Source: Candidatus Thiovulum imperiosus
GTDB taxonomy: Bacteria; Campylobacterota; Campylobacteria; Campylobacterales; Thiovulaceae
Assembly: GCA_024281175.1 (NCBI GenBank)
Contig: JAMJTW010000030.1
Coordinates: 1 to 60,148, forward strand
Length of the DNA: 60,148 nt
Direction: 5' to 3'
Shown here: piece by piece, positions 1 to 8,056 of the stretch
Layout of the letters: each line of letters begins with the position of its first letter
How positions within the stretch are numbered: position 1 is the stretch's first letter
The notes under the pieces: model-generated
The model's input: the letters and a program-made list of their open reading frames with translations, nothing else
What the model was told of the DNA's origin: nothing
Database searches by the model: none
Translations under genes and position numbers: made by a program

Positions 1-963
1 GTAAATGAGCAGAAGAGTTTTTCAAATGAAGAGATTTATATTACTGATGAGGTTCTCCACACAATTGAAGGTGGAAAAAAAGTTAAACGAGAAAATAAGA
101 GGAAAATTCTTCAGAAACTTGTTGATGAGGGTGAACTTTTTGAACTTATAACTCCAAAAAATAGTCTTGAAGATGTTGTTTTAACAAAAAAGAGTAGAGA
201 GACTCTCAATACAATTGTAAAACAACTTGATAAGCGAGTTGTTGAAAGACTCTATGAGTGGGGAATTAGAGATAGAAAAAAAGGGGTAGATGCTAGAATT
301 ATCTTTCATGGAGTTCCAGGTACAGGAAAAACTATGACTGCTGTTGCTCTTGCAAAAACTCTTAAAAAAGAGGTTCTTCACTTTGACTGTTCAAAAATTC
401 TATCGATGTATGTTGGAGAGAGTGAAAAAAATGTTCGAAATATTTTCGACTCTTATAAAGAGATTGTTAAAGAGAGTGGAGTTGAACCTGTTCTTCTACT
501 TAATGAAGCTGACCAATTTCTTACTGCTCGTTCAACTGATACAGCTTCCTCAATTTCCCAAATGTACAATCAGATGCAAAATATATTTCTTGAGCAGATA
601 GAGAATTTTGAAGGTGTTTTAGTTGCAACAACAAATCTCTTAGAGAATTTAGATAAAGCATTTTCAAGAAGATTTAATTATAAAGTTGAATTTAAACCTC
701 CAACAGAAAAAGAGAGAATCGAAATCTGGAAAAAACATTTGCCAGAAAAAGCACCTTTTGAGAAAGATTTTAGTGTAGAGAAGTTGGCAAAATATAAACT
801 TACTGGTGGTCAGATAGATTTGATTGTTAAAAATACAGCTTTTCATGTAGCTACTGAAGAGAAACCACTTTTTACAGAGAGTGCTTTTATAAAAGAGATT
901 GATAGAGAGAAAAAGAGTGGTTTTGAAAATGAGCAAGTTATGGGATTTTTAGTAAATAGATGA
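1..963 (+). CDS. AAA+ family ATPase, 5' end outside window
   Basis: The frame is open from the first base, so the N-terminus is missing; a reading that began at the first in-window ATG (334) would wrongly discard the nucleotide-binding loop. Visible parts: a helical N-terminal region, Walker A GVPGTGKT at about bases 310-333, a Walker B-like strand ending LLLNEAD (Asn before the catalytic Glu), then a sensor-1-like segment [13 protein letters not shown] and an Arg pair (SRRF) suited to an arginine finger. This is a classical AAA module of the kind that remodels protein complexes; the substrate is unknown. The stop overlaps the tgt start (ATGA), so the two are probably cotranscribed. I see no protease or helicase domain. 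Confidence 0.85.
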   Translation, partial: VNEQKSFSNEEIYITDEVLHTIEGGKKVKRENKRKILQKLVDEGELFELITPKNSLEDVVLTKKSRETLNTIVKQLDKRVVERLYEWGIRDRKKGVDARIIFHGVPGTGKTMTAVALAKTLKKEVLHFDCSKILSMYVGESEKNVRNIFDSYKEIVKESGVEPVLLLNEADQFLTARSTDTASSISQMYNQMQNIFLEQIENFEGVLVATTNLLENLDKAFSRRFNYKVEFKPPTEKERIEIWKKHLPEKAPFEKDFSVEKLAKYKLTGGQIDLIVKNTAFHVATEEKPLFTESAFIKEIDREKKSGFENEQVMGFLVNR

Positions 964-2084
964 AATTTGAAGTTCTAAAATCAGATGGCAATGCTCGTTA
1001 TGGAGTAATAGAGACAACTCGAAGTAGAATTGAGACTCCCGTTTTTATGCCTGTTGGAACTCTTGCAACTATTAAAGGCCTTGATACAGTTGATTTAAAA
1101 GAGCATCTAAAACCTGAAATTATCTTAGCAAATACTTACCATCTATATTTGAGACCAAACCATAAAATAGTAGAAAAGATGGGTGGTCTTCACGGTTTTA
1201 CAAATTTTGAAAAGAGTTTTTTAACTGATAGTGGTGGTTTTCAAGCATTCTCTCTTAAAGAGTCCAAAACTTCAGATTCTGGAATCGAATTCAAAAGTCA
1301 CATTGACGGTTCAAAACACTATTTTACTCCAGAAAAAGTGATAGATATTCAAAATAGTTTAGGTAGTGATATTATGATGGTGCTTGACGACCTCATCGCA
1401 CTACCTGCTGAAAAGAGACGAATTTCAGACTCTATTGAGAGAACAACAAGATGGGCAAAAGAGTCTCTAAAATACCATTTAGAAACTCGAAAAGATGAGG
1501 TTCAAAATCTTTTTGCAATTGTTCAAGGTGGAGTAGATTTAGATTTTAGAAAAAAGAGTGCAACAGAACTCACAGAGATAGAAATTTCTGGAAAGAGTTT
1601 TGATGGTTTTGCTATCGGTGGACTCTCTGTTGGAGAACCAAATCAAGCAATGTATGATACAGTAGAGTTTACAGCTCCACTGCTTCCAGTAGAGAAGCCA
1701 AGATATCTTATGGGTGTTGGAACTCCTGAAGACCTTATTGAAAATATCTATCGAGGTATCGATATGTTTGATTGTGTTATGCCAACTAGAAATGCTAGAA
1801 ATGGAACTCTTTTCACCTCTTTTGGACGCCTTAGTATAAAAGCGTCACGATTTAAAGAGGGCTCAAATCCAGTAGACCCTAGTTGCAACTGTTACACTTG
1901 TCAAAACTACTCAAGAGCCTACTTAAATCACCTTTTTCGAGCTAAAGAGATAACATATATTAGACTTGCCTCTCTTCACAACCTGCACTACTATCTAAAT
2001 CTTATGCGTGAAGTTCGAGAAGCTATTCAGAAAGGGCAGTTTGAAGAGTATCGAAAAGAGTTCTACTCTAAAAGAGTCTTCTAA
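960..2084 (+). CDS. tgt: queuine/preQ1 tRNA-ribosyltransferase (tRNA-guanine transglycosylase)
   Basis: Exchanges guanine-34 of GUN-anticodon tRNAs (Asp, Asn, His, Tyr) for preQ1, a step of queuosine synthesis in the cytoplasm. The 374-residue length is normal. Family motifs are intact: TDSGGFQ near residue 90 with the general-base Asp, the nucleophile region [15 protein letters not shown] near residue 265, and the zinc site with Cys-x-Cys-x2-Cys plus a His downstream (CNCYTC then LNH) near residues 306-335. The ATG overlaps the stop of the preceding AAA+ gene. Two copies of the GATGAGGT octamer lie in it, in opposite orientations. Confidence 0.97.
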   Translation: MKFEVLKSDGNARYGVIETTRSRIETPVFMPVGTLATIKGLDTVDLKEHLKPEIILANTYHLYLRPNHKIVEKMGGLHGFTNFEKSFLTDSGGFQAFSLKESKTSDSGIEFKSHIDGSKHYFTPEKVIDIQNSLGSDIMMVLDDLIALPAEKRRISDSIERTTRWAKESLKYHLETRKDEVQNLFAIVQGGVDLDFRKKSATELTEIEISGKSFDGFAIGGLSVGEPNQAMYDTVEFTAPLLPVEKPRYLMGVGTPEDLIENIYRGIDMFDCVMPTRNARNGTLFTSFGRLSIKASRFKEGSNPVDPSCNCYTCQNYSRAYLNHLFRAKEITYIRLASLHNLHYYLNLMREVREAIQKGQFEEYRKEFYSKRVF

Positions 2085-2092
2085 ATTTGGAG

Positions 2093-2106
2093 TGGCTAAA
2101 TAGCCA
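2093..2106. terminator. hairpin between convergent tgt and gpmI
   Basis: A perfect 6-bp stem TGGCTA/TAGCCA with a two-base loop lies 9 bases after the tgt stop. No long T-run follows, so termination is plausible but weak; it directly precedes a REP-like palindrome. Confidence 0.4.
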
Positions 2107-2117
2107 TCTGTCTCTTC

Positions 2118-2196
2118 TGTCATTTCGATATGAGCGTAGCGATACAGAAATTTCCATACTTTCAAGATTTCTCACCCTGAAGGGTTCGAAATGACA
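2118..2196. repeat. REP-like inverted repeat (intergenic palindrome pair)
   Basis: Starts TGTCATTTCGA and ends with its complement TCGAAATGACA. Each half also carries a short inner palindrome (such as ACCCTTCAGGGT) and a form of GAGAAATCTT. The same building plan recurs near 23.6-23.9, 25.0 and 44.4 kb. It fills most of the convergent tgt/gpmI gap. Confidence 0.8.
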
Positions 2197-2206
2197 TCTA
2201 AACAGT

Positions 2207-3664
2207 CTAAATTAGAGGCTTCTCCATCTCTTTTGGGATTTCTATGCCCATAAGTTTTAATACTGTTGGAGCGATATTTGAGAGATTTCCACTTTGCACT
2301 TCTGAAACACCTTCAGCTTCTACAAAACACCAAACATCTCCAGTTGTGTGATTTGTGAGAATATTTCCATTTTCATCAACCATCTCTTCACAATTCCCAT
2401 GGTCACTAGTTAGAACTAAACTATACCCTAAATCTTTCGCCTTTTCTAAAACTCTACCTAACTCTCTATCTACTGTTTCAACAGCTTCAATTCCAGCTTC
2501 AAAAACTCCAGTATGACCTACCATATCACCATTTGCGTAATTTACAACAATAAAGTCATATCCGAAATCCATTCCCTTTAGAACCTCATCAGTAACTTCT
2601 ACGGCACTCATTTCAGGCTTCTCATCATAAGTTTTAACAGCTGGACTATTTACAAGAATTCGACTCTCATTTAGAAATGGTTCTTCTAAACCACCATTGA
2701 AGAAAAATGTTACGTGAGCATACTTTTCTGTTTCTGCTGTATGAAGTTGAGAAAGCCCAAGTTTTGAAATAGTTTCAGAGAGTCCATTTTGAGGAACTTC
2801 TTTTGGAAATAGAATTGGATAAGAGAAATCTTCTTGATATGAAGTAGCTGTAAAAAGAGATACTTCTCTCTTTTCTCTAGGAAACTCTACAAACTCTTCA
2901 TTTCCAACTGCTTCAACTATCTCTCTCATTCGGTCAGAACGGAAATTATAGAAGATAATAGAGTCTCCATCTTCAACTCTACTTCCAAAAGAGATTGGAG
3001 TTAGAAATTCATCACTTTCTCCATTTTGATATCTACTCTCAACATACTCTAAAACAGTACTTTCACTTTTTGGAGAGGCTTCAACAATAGCTCTATATCC
3101 CTTTTCAACTCTATCCCATCTCTTATCTCTATCCATTGCAAAAAATCTTCCACCAATAGATGCAATTTCTACTCTCTCTTCAAACTTTTCAAAAAGCATT
3201 TCCAAATACTTTTTTACAGATTTTGGAGCAACATCTCTGCCATCACTAATTAGATGTAAAATAGGTTTTTTACCATGCTTAAGAACTATATCTATAAGTC
3301 CAAAAAGATGTTCTATATGAGAATGAACTCCACCATCACTAAAAAGACCGATGAGGTGAACTTTTTCACTCTCTAAAGCTTTTGCAACTCTCTCTTCCAA
3401 CTCACCATTAGAAATTGCTTGTGAAATTTTTACAAGGTCTTGATACAAAACCCTACCACTACCAATAGTCATATGTCCAACTTCACTATTTCCCATTTGA
3501 CCATCTGGAAGACCAACAGATAATCCAGAAGTTGCAACCATTCCATAAGGAGTTGTTTCAAAAAGTTTGTCATAAGTTGGAGTTTTAGCATTATAGAATG
3601 CGTTGAATTTAGTTTTCTCAGAAAAACCTATTCCATCTGTGATTACTAAAATCGCTTTTCTCAT
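2207..3664 (-). CDS. gpmI: 2,3-bisphosphoglycerate-independent phosphoglycerate mutase
   Basis: Interconverts 3- and 2-phosphoglycerate in glycolysis/gluconeogenesis; a cytoplasmic two-manganese enzyme of the alkaline phosphatase superfamily. The 485-residue length is slightly short of the usual 490-515. Visible motifs: N-terminal VITDGIG metal site, the nucleophile serine in GNSEVGHMTIGSGR near residue 59, HSDGGVHSH-type loop (FSDGGVHSHIEH), RDVAPKS, RFFAMDRDKRWDR, and C-terminal metal ligands in GDMVGHTG and TSDHGNCE. The ATG overlaps the stop of the putative amidase upstream (ATGA), indicating one operon. Confidence 0.97.
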   Translation of the reverse strand: MRKAILVITDGIGFSEKTKFNAFYNAKTPTYDKLFETTPYGMVATSGLSVGLPDGQMGNSEVGHMTIGSGRVLYQDLVKISQAISNGELEERVAKALESEKVHLIGLFSDGGVHSHIEHLFGLIDIVLKHGKKPILHLISDGRDVAPKSVKKYLEMLFEKFEERVEIASIGGRFFAMDRDKRWDRVEKGYRAIVEASPKSESTVLEYVESRYQNGESDEFLTPISFGSRVEDGDSIIFYNFRSDRMREIVEAVGNEEFVEFPREKREVSLFTATSYQEDFSYPILFPKEVPQNGLSETISKLGLSQLHTAETEKYAHVTFFFNGGLEEPFLNESRILVNSPAVKTYDEKPEMSAVEVTDEVLKGMDFGYDFIVVNYANGDMVGHTGVFEAGIEAVETVDRELGRVLEKAKDLGYSLVLTSDHGNCEEMVDENGNILTNHTTGDVWCFVEAEGVSEVQSGNLSNIAPTVLKLMGIEIPKEMEKPLI

Positions 3665-4206
3665 CTATTTAAAACTCTTTTAGCTTCAATTATAGATTTT
3701 ATATATGCTTCAATTATTGCATCATATCTATTTAATAATTGCTGTACTTTACTCTCTTCTATCTCTGAAGGAAAAACTTCAACAACAATACATGGTGCTT
3801 CTATATTTTTCATCGCTATCCCATCACTATCAGCATCACTTCTTAAAATTGTTCCTAAGTCAGGAATTTTAATTATTGGTGATATATTTCTATGAAAAAG
3901 GGAGGCTAAATCTTTGCCTTGAGTAGATTGACTGTGATATCTAACTGCAAAACCACCCAATCCTCCACTTATATGACACTGTATAGAGACTAAAAAATCG
4001 AAGCCTTTGCCATTTGTCAAATTAGAAAGATTGTTTATATAAGCTCTTTTAATTAGCTCTAACTCAACTCCAACACCTTTTGGAAAATTCTTCAAAATAT
4101 CAAAAGCGATTTTGTCGCTAGTGAAAAATTTATGGAGATTATTTCTATTCTGTTTCCCATGAACAAAGTCTGAAGAGTTGTCTCCCAACATTATTCCAAC
4201 TCTCAT
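3661..4206 (-). CDS. putative N-acetylmuramoyl-L-alanine amidase-like protein
   Basis: About 181 residues. The frame is open back to 4311, but the ATG at 4206 is chosen because GAGGA lies about 8 bases upstream and the longer version would run into the divergent gene. Weak features of the amidase_3 fold are visible: a His-Gly after the first strand (FVHGKQN), VSIQCHISGG resembling the family's ISIHAN segment, and a late strand IVVEVFPSE resembling the catalytic-Glu strand. If correct, it cleaves or binds peptidoglycan stems or a related amide. There is no signal peptide, which is unusual for a wall amidase, so an N-formylglutamate-type or other cytoplasmic amidohydrolase is an alternative. 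Translationally coupled to gpmI. Confidence 0.5.
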   Translation of the reverse strand: MRVGIMLGDNSSDFVHGKQNRNNLHKFFTSDKIAFDILKNFPKGVGVELELIKRAYINNLSNLTNGKGFDFLVSIQCHISGGLGGFAVRYHSQSTQGKDLASLFHRNISPIIKIPDLGTILRSDADSDGIAMKNIEAPCIVVEVFPSEIEESKVQQLLNRYDAIIEAYIKSIIEAKRVLNR

Positions 4207-4290
4207 ACACATATCCTCATTTAAGTAAATTGGTTCTACAATATGAACTATTTCTATTCTAGCATAAAAATATTGGAGGTGTCTTTCTAT

Positions 4291-5013
4291 ATGGCAAATT
4301 TTAAAACTCATATGGTTGTTGGAGCATCAGTAGCTGGTGTATCTTCAACGCTACTTCTCTCAACACAAAATCTAAGTGCAAGCGAAGCTCTGCTTATGTT
4401 TACACTTGGAACAGTCGGTTCACTATTTCCAGATTTAGACTCAGATAATAGTACACCTTTTAAAGTTACATTTACTCTGCTCTCTGTTTTATTAGCATTT
4501 TTTGTCATCTTTAGTAAAGATAACTACTCTCTAATTGAGATGGCGATATTGTGGTTTGGAACATTTTACTTTATGAAACTTGTGGTGGAGGAGCTGTTTA
4601 AGAAATTTACAGTTCATAGAGGAATTTTTCACTCACTACCGATGGCATTTTTCTTTGGAATTTTAGGATATTTCTCTCTTAAAGCTCTTTTCTGGATAGA
4701 GCCACACACAGCAATTTGGGGAGGCTTCTTTGTCTTTTTAGGTTTTTTAACTCATCTTGTTCTTGATGAGGTTTATAGTGTTGATTTAACAAATAATAGA
4801 CTTAAAAGGTCTTTTGGAACAGCAATAAATCTCTATGAGAAAAATAATATTATTGGAACTATAATTTTATATGCTCTTATCGGCTTTCTTGGATATCAGA
4901 TAGATGGCTACTACATTGTAACAGATGTGATTTTCAGCACACAATTTTATGGTGATATATTTGGAAATATCCTACCTCAAAATGGTTGGTTTAATGACCT
5001 TCTTAAAATTTAG
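4291..5013 (+). CDS. YdjM-like inner-membrane metal-dependent hydrolase (DUF457 family)
   Basis: A 240-residue polytopic membrane protein. Family hallmarks are present: an N-terminal His in NFKTHMVVGAS, the acidic cluster FPDLDSDNS near residue 55, HRGIFHSLP in the centre (His pairs typical of this family), and THLVLDEVYS near residue 165. The start is ATG 4291, preceded by GGAGG; the frame is open to 4243 but would overlap the divergent amidase-like gene. The biochemical role of the family is not established; E. coli YdjM is known as an SOS-induced membrane protein. The next gene overlaps its 3' end. Confidence 0.8.
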   Translation: MANFKTHMVVGASVAGVSSTLLLSTQNLSASEALLMFTLGTVGSLFPDLDSDNSTPFKVTFTLLSVLLAFFVIFSKDNYSLIEMAILWFGTFYFMKLVVEELFKKFTVHRGIFHSLPMAFFFGILGYFSLKALFWIEPHTAIWGGFFVFLGFLTHLVLDEVYSVDLTNNRLKRSFGTAINLYEKNNIIGTIILYALIGFLGYQIDGYYIVTDVIFSTQFYGDIFGNILPQNGWFNDLLKI

Positions 5014-5383
5014 TATTTTACTTCTCTCTTCCACTCTATTTGGAGGAGAGATATATATCTTGAGTTATAAACTTGTTACAAAAGGTAATAGAGTTTCTGC
5101 TGAGTCGCTTTATATCTCTTCACCAATGGTAGAAAAGAGATATACTCCAATCCGCTCTTTAAAAGTTGAAGCAAGTAGATTTGATAATGATAGATATGTA
5201 ATTCAAAAAAATCGAGACGAAATCTTAGAATTTCTCTTTAAAAGTGGTATTTCAATTCGAGACTTTTCAAGAAATATTGGAATGGCTGGAAACTCTCAAA
5301 CAACACTACTTCTTCCACCCTTATATATTGCACTCGATAGAGTTAGCATTGGAAACTTTATAACTCTTTTAGAAGTGAAGTAG
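4994..5383 (+). CDS. small predicted secreted protein, function unknown
   Basis: About 129 residues starting with a typical signal peptide (MTFLKFSILLLSSTLFGGE). It begins inside the end of the YdjM-like gene in another frame, so it is probably translationally coupled. Alternative in-frame starts lie upstream (4982), but 4994 gives the best signal peptide. The mature part has no motif I recognise; it ends with a hydrophobic LYIALDRVSIGNFITLL segment. Called real because of the signal peptide and the position between two hairpin-terminated convergent units. Confidence 0.65.
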   Translation: MTFLKFSILLLSSTLFGGEIYILSYKLVTKGNRVSAESLYISSPMVEKRYTPIRSLKVEASRFDNDRYVIQKNRDEILEFLFKSGISIRDFSRNIGMAGNSQTTLLLPPLYIALDRVSIGNFITLLEVK

Positions 5384-5404
5384 GAGTTAGAATTTCTATA
5401 TTAT

Positions 5405-5434
5405 GAGAAATCTTCTATGCTTCCAAGATTTCTC
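5405..5434. terminator. perfect hairpin in convergent gap
   Basis: A 10-bp perfect inverted repeat GAGAAATCTT/AAGATTTCTC with a 10-base loop, reaching the stop of the minus-strand gene. The stem is the same word found in the REP-like repeats, so this may be a reduced REP unit serving as a bidirectional terminator. Confidence 0.55.
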
Positions 5435-7244
5435 AAGTATGCTCATTCCATTTATCTTGTAACTTATCTTTTAAAATTCTATTATTCAACTCTTTAATAC
5501 TTTCAATATGAGTAAAGTTTTCTTGTAAGGCATCGCTATTTTTGTGACTAGTTGTAGCTATATCATCAATTATTTCCACTATCTTAGTTTTTCTATTATT
5601 GACTATTTCTTCTTGAGCTTTTAAAGAAGTTATGATTTGAAAAGTTTTATCAAATGTTTCAAGAAACTTTAATATATCGGAAGAGATGGCATTATAACTA
5701 TTTTTAATTGCAGAGATAGTATTAGATGCACTAACTATTTCAACATTGATATTTTTCATATTCTCTACAATTTTCTTTCTATCTTTTGAGATATTGTCGA
5801 TTTCACCATTCAACATATTGGCAATTATTATATTTTCATGACCAAGACTATCTACACTATCTGATATTATTTTAAGTGAACTTATAAATTTACCATTTAG
5901 AACTTTATTTACCTCATCAACTTTTTTTGAAAGAGAGAAGTTAACATTTCCACTCTCTTCTATTTTTTCTGAAATAAATAGTAGATTTTGCATACCATCT
6001 TCAAACTCACTTTTTGATGTAGAAAGATATGACTCCAAACTTTTAGAAATAGTTAAAAGAGCTTCAAAGTTAAAGCTAAAAGAGTGAATTGCTGAAATCC
6101 CATCTCGACTCCTCTTATTCAATCTTTTACTTATCTGATTTAATTCAAATGAGAGTCTCTCAAAATTCTCTAAAATATCTCTCTCTTCCTCTGATATCTC
6201 TTTGTCACTAATAATCTCATTCTTAAATCTATTAACTAGTATCTCTACATTTTTTCCTATCTCATAAAACTCATCTCTATTTTGAAATTGAACTTCTGGA
6301 GAGTTTTTAAACTCTACTGTAAACTCATGTAATTTATTAAAAGATTTTATAACTCTTTTTGAAAATAGAAATAGAGTTAATAAAAGTAGAAGTAGAGTTG
6401 TTACAATAGAGATTGCTGAAAATTTCTCAATCTGCTTTCTCTCTTGCTTTACCTTCCTATCTATATAGGATATTGTCTTATCAACTATTTGATAAGAGTT
6501 GTAAAGATAGTTTTGAATATCTCCTAAAATACCGTTATTCTTATAATTTCCTATTTTAGTTAAAACTTCAACAGATTGACCAAAATATTGTTGGTATTCT
6601 CTTAAGTTTAGAGTTATCTCATCTCTCTTTTTTTGAGAAAGGTTTGATTTTTGAATTCTTAAATAAAAATTGTCATAATTTAATTGAAACTTTTTCATAA
6701 AATAGATATCTCTTCTATTTACAAACTCCCTCTCATCAATTTCAAGAATTAAAATATCTTTTAAAAAAGAGTAGGCTTTTGCCTCTAAGATAGAGCTTCT
6801 AAGATGTTCTCTTGCAAAATTTAGATTTTGGAGAATACCCATATTTGAATTGAAACCAAACAGTTTCTCTTCATTACTATACTCTATAAAAGTTTTCAGT
6901 AGATGACTTACAAGATGTTGAAATTCACTAAGTTGGCTTCTATCAAATCCTCTCTCTTTAAACTTTCTACCAAGTTCATCAATTTTTTTCTGCAGTTTGT
7001 AGATATCTTTTCGAAAGATATCAGCCTGTTTCTCATCTTTGAACTCTTTAAATCTGTATATACTTCTTTCAGCCCTATAAAGATAATTTTTTAAAGTTGT
7101 TGTTGATACAAAAATTCTGTTTAATCTTTTAACTTCACTTGAATAATTTATAGTTAAAGCTATTATTAAAACAGATGAGAATAGTGTAAATATTACTGTT
7201 ATAATTAATATAGTTTTAATTGTTAATTTATTTATTAAGTTCAA
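5433..7244 (-). CDS. two-TM membrane signal-transducer-like protein with long coiled coil
   Basis: 603 residues. Start is TTG at 7244, with AAGGA nine bases upstream. TM1 at about residues 10-31, a helical periplasmic region to about 275, TM2 at about 278-300 and then a long cytoplasmic coiled coil. The topology and periplasmic four-helix look resemble a chemoreceptor, but the conserved chemoreceptor tip (the [16 protein letters not shown] type) is absent and I see no kinase, GGDEF or EAL motif. It follows the bcsQ-like gene on the same strand 62 bases downstream, so it may belong to the exopolysaccharide cluster as an input or scaffold protein. Confidence 0.75.
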   Translation of the reverse strand: MNLINKLTIKTILIITVIFTLFSSVLIIALTINYSSEVKRLNRIFVSTTTLKNYLYRAERSIYRFKEFKDEKQADIFRKDIYKLQKKIDELGRKFKERGFDRSQLSEFQHLVSHLLKTFIEYSNEEKLFGFNSNMGILQNLNFAREHLRSSILEAKAYSFLKDILILEIDEREFVNRRDIYFMKKFQLNYDNFYLRIQKSNLSQKKRDEITLNLREYQQYFGQSVEVLTKIGNYKNNGILGDIQNYLYNSYQIVDKTISYIDRKVKQERKQIEKFSAISIVTTLLLLLLTLFLFSKRVIKSFNKLHEFTVEFKNSPEVQFQNRDEFYEIGKNVEILVNRFKNEIISDKEISEEERDILENFERLSFELNQISKRLNKRSRDGISAIHSFSFNFEALLTISKSLESYLSTSKSEFEDGMQNLLFISEKIEESGNVNFSLSKKVDEVNKVLNGKFISSLKIISDSVDSLGHENIIIANMLNGEIDNISKDRKKIVENMKNINVEIVSASNTISAIKNSYNAISSDILKFLETFDKTFQIITSLKAQEEIVNNRKTKIVEIIDDIATTSHKNSDALQENFTHIESIKELNNRILKDKLQDKWNEHT

Positions 7245-7306
7245 TGAAACTGTTCCTTAGTGAATAGTAGTATAAAGTATATTTTTAGAAAATATACTTT
7301 AATATT

Positions 7307-8056
7307 TTAATTTAATCTTTGTAACTTTTCTAAAAAAATAACCATCATCTCATCTAATAAAATAGCGTAAGGACTATCTGAAAAGTTTGTATATATTGTT
7401 TCACAGTTAGCAACTGCTTTTTTTATATTTGAGTCATAAGGTAGTGAGAATAGGTATCGGTCTTCAAAAACAAACTTAAGGAGTTTCTCAAAATCGACAC
7501 TTAAATCATCTATATCTACTAAATTTATTACAAATAAAATCTCTTTCTCTTCAGCATCTCTTATTTTGGAAAGAATAGACTCCATCAAATCTAAAGTTGC
7601 ATAAGAGGTTGGGTCAGCTTCAAGAAGTCCCAAAATAATATTACTAGCTAACATAGCACTATTTGCCATCGGATTAAAACCTGGCGGAGTATCAAATATA
7701 ACAAAATCGTACTCATCTTCAAGCTCTTCGATGATTGCCTCTTTAACAAAATAAGGCTCTTCTTGTAATAGTGATGAAAACTCAAGAGTATCTCTATTTG
7801 CCTCTATTCCAGTAGACATAAAATAGAAACCTTGAGCTGTCTCTATAACAAGTTCACCTAATTTTGCAGAACCATTTACTAATTCACTTAAACCTTTCTG
7901 TAATTCTAAACCCAATACACCTAAAATAGAGTTTTGAGGGTCTGTATCTATTACCAAAACTTTATAGTTTTGTCTAACTAAATTTGTAGCCATATTTGTT
8001 GATAAAGTTGTCTTTCCAACACCACCTTTTGAAGAGTATACAGTTATAACTTTCAT
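7307..8056 (-). CDS. ParA/MinD-type ATPase, BcsQ-like
   Basis: 249 residues. The deviant Walker A KGGVGKTT is at residues 9-16, the second conserved block is VIDTDPQNS near residue 40 and Walker B-like VIFDTPPGF near residue 120. This family makes membrane- or DNA-associated dimers that position complexes. The gene sits directly behind a BcsC-like barrel and a GH8 glucanase, the setting of BcsQ (YhjQ), which localises cellulose synthase at the pole. Its ATG shares one base with the stop of the barrel gene (TAATG), implying coupled translation. A chromosome-partition ParA is less likely, as no parB or centromere-like repeats are nearby. Confidence 0.8.
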   Translation of the reverse strand: MKVITVYSSKGGVGKTTLSTNMATNLVRQNYKVLVIDTDPQNSILGVLGLELQKGLSELVNGSAKLGELVIETAQGFYFMSTGIEANRDTLEFSSLLQEEPYFVKEAIIEELEDEYDFVIFDTPPGFNPMANSAMLASNIILGLLEADPTSYATLDLMESILSKIRDAEEKEILFVINLVDIDDLSVDFEKLLKFVFEDRYLFSLPYDSNIKKAVANCETIYTNFSDSPYAILLDEMMVIFLEKLQRLN

